Positions 5,041 through 5,289 of a stretch of 5,289 nt of DNA are shown here, in pieces. The DNA comes from MD308 sp051888795 (lineage in GTDB: Bacteria > Bacillota > Clostridia > Lachnospirales > Lachnospiraceae): assembly GCA_051888795.1 (NCBI GenBank), contig JBJFCD010000025.1:1-5289 (forward strand). The letters are read 5' to 3'. Below the pieces are notes generated by a model. That model saw only the letters and a program-made list of their open reading frames with translations. It ran no database searches and was not told the origin of the DNA. The position numbers and the translations under genes were made by a program. The number at the start of each line of letters is the position of its first letter. Positions within the stretch are counted from its first letter, which is position 1.

Positions 5041-5289
5041 GCTTACTCCATTCCGCAACATTTCTTTGCGAATGTAAGCATAGTCAGGCATCCGTTTATT
5101 GGTAGCTGACTTTTCCTTAGGAAAGAGAAGACTTTCTAAGGCATCATCGGTCATGGTTTCATCAAGCGGCCAGGAGATATTCATCTCGTCAGCTTTTTTG
5201 AGAACCTTTGACACAGTATTTCGGGACACGCTGCAGCTGAGTGCAATGTTCCGTTCGCTGAAGTTCAGACTATGAAGTCTGATGATTTC

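Larger units (their letters stand above)
2954..5289 (-). mobile_element. IS21-family insertion sequence, right part cut by window edge
   Basis: Two overlapping minus-strand genes, istA then istB, followed by an end with phased direct repeats, give the standard IS21 layout. Base composition is clearly higher in GC than the polysaccharide genes to the left, in keeping with a separate origin. The left terminus is set near 2954 because IS21 ends generally start with TG and the repeat block begins there; the exact end is not proven. The other terminus lies beyond 5289. istA is broken, so this copy should be non-autonomous. Confidence 0.8.
3793..5289 (-). pseudogene. istA: IS21 family transposase IstA, frameshifted and 5'-truncated by the window
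   Basis: DDE (rve-type) transposase in three frame segments. Segment 1 (5289 to about 5040) has the helix-turn-helix (SERNIALSCSVSRNTVSKVLKKA) and continues to EMLRNGVSK. Segment 2 (about 5035 to 4520) carries the catalytic core: Asp in VEVDWAGD (codon 4883-4885), Asp in LVPDN (4685-4687) and Glu in DKPGTEGT (4544-4546). Segment 3 (about 4551 to 3793) has FFSLAELNSAIREKLEQFN, the linker MPLLATLPATRFEL and the C-terminal beta-barrel region (YYSVPYQY). Segments 1 and 2 join perfectly if one A is added to the A5 run at 5036-5040 (KKLLWSEYCEDC). Segment 2 runs past the Glu for only seven codons and stops. The usual dozen or more residues between EGTVG and FFSL are missing, pointing to a small deletion near 4535-4550. 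All three catalytic acids are present but never in one frame with both terminal domains. The true N-terminus lies outside the window. Confidence 0.9.

Noticed and set aside
1..5289. CRISPR array, tRNA/rRNA, toxin-antitoxin, defence or retron-like system.
   Set aside because: No regularly spaced identical repeats, tRNA-like folding pattern, or nuclease, reverse transcriptase or toxin motifs were seen on either strand.

Overview
The window looks like the chromosome of a low-GC Gram-positive anaerobe, most likely a Clostridia/Lachnospiraceae-type bacterium. The grounds are AT-rich coding with many ATA/AGA codons, a strong AGGAGG ribosome site, and the sequence flavour of its IS66 and IS21 elements. 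This placement is inference from composition and family resemblance, not a database result. Overall the window reads as the tail of a cell-surface polysaccharide (capsule-like) operon broken up by two insertion sequences that are themselves decayed. I found no RNA gene, CRISPR array, defence system or other clearly new system.

Region 1 (1-1566): the tail of the operon, on the + strand. First comes the C-terminal half of a multi-pass GT-C-like membrane glycosyltransferase (110-943). Its frame is blocked upstream by a stop codon, beside a perfect 9-bp inverted repeat. It is followed, behind a textbook Shine-Dalgarno, by an intact-looking glycerophosphodiester phosphodiesterase-like TIM-barrel protein (959-1549). 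That gene ends in a TAATG overlap with the start of a third gene, which is lost after a few codons.

Region 2 (about 1567-2470): IS66-family wreckage. A tnpC transposase fragment and a tnpB fragment lie on the - strand. A second tnpB fragment lies head-to-head on the + strand, and the junction forms an imperfect palindrome. About 290 bases of non-coding debris follow, holding small inverted repeats. At about 2470-2613 a 3' coding remnant appears on the + strand. It may be the far end of the gene that starts at 1549. Its stop overlaps a 49-codon frame (2603-2752), again an operon-like arrangement.

Region 3 (about 2753-2950): AT-rich spacer with no convincing gene.

Region 4 (about 2954-5289, - strand): most of an IS21-family element. 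From the right-hand edge leftwards it holds istA (transposase, cut by the window edge and broken by a one-base frameshift and a probable small deletion) and istB (full-length helper ATPase whose P-loop carries Ser in place of a near-invariant Gly). After istB comes an element end with three direct repeats spaced 22-23 bp. istA and istB overlap at ATGATTAA, as is typical of translationally coupled IS21 genes. The copy is probably no longer able to move by itself.
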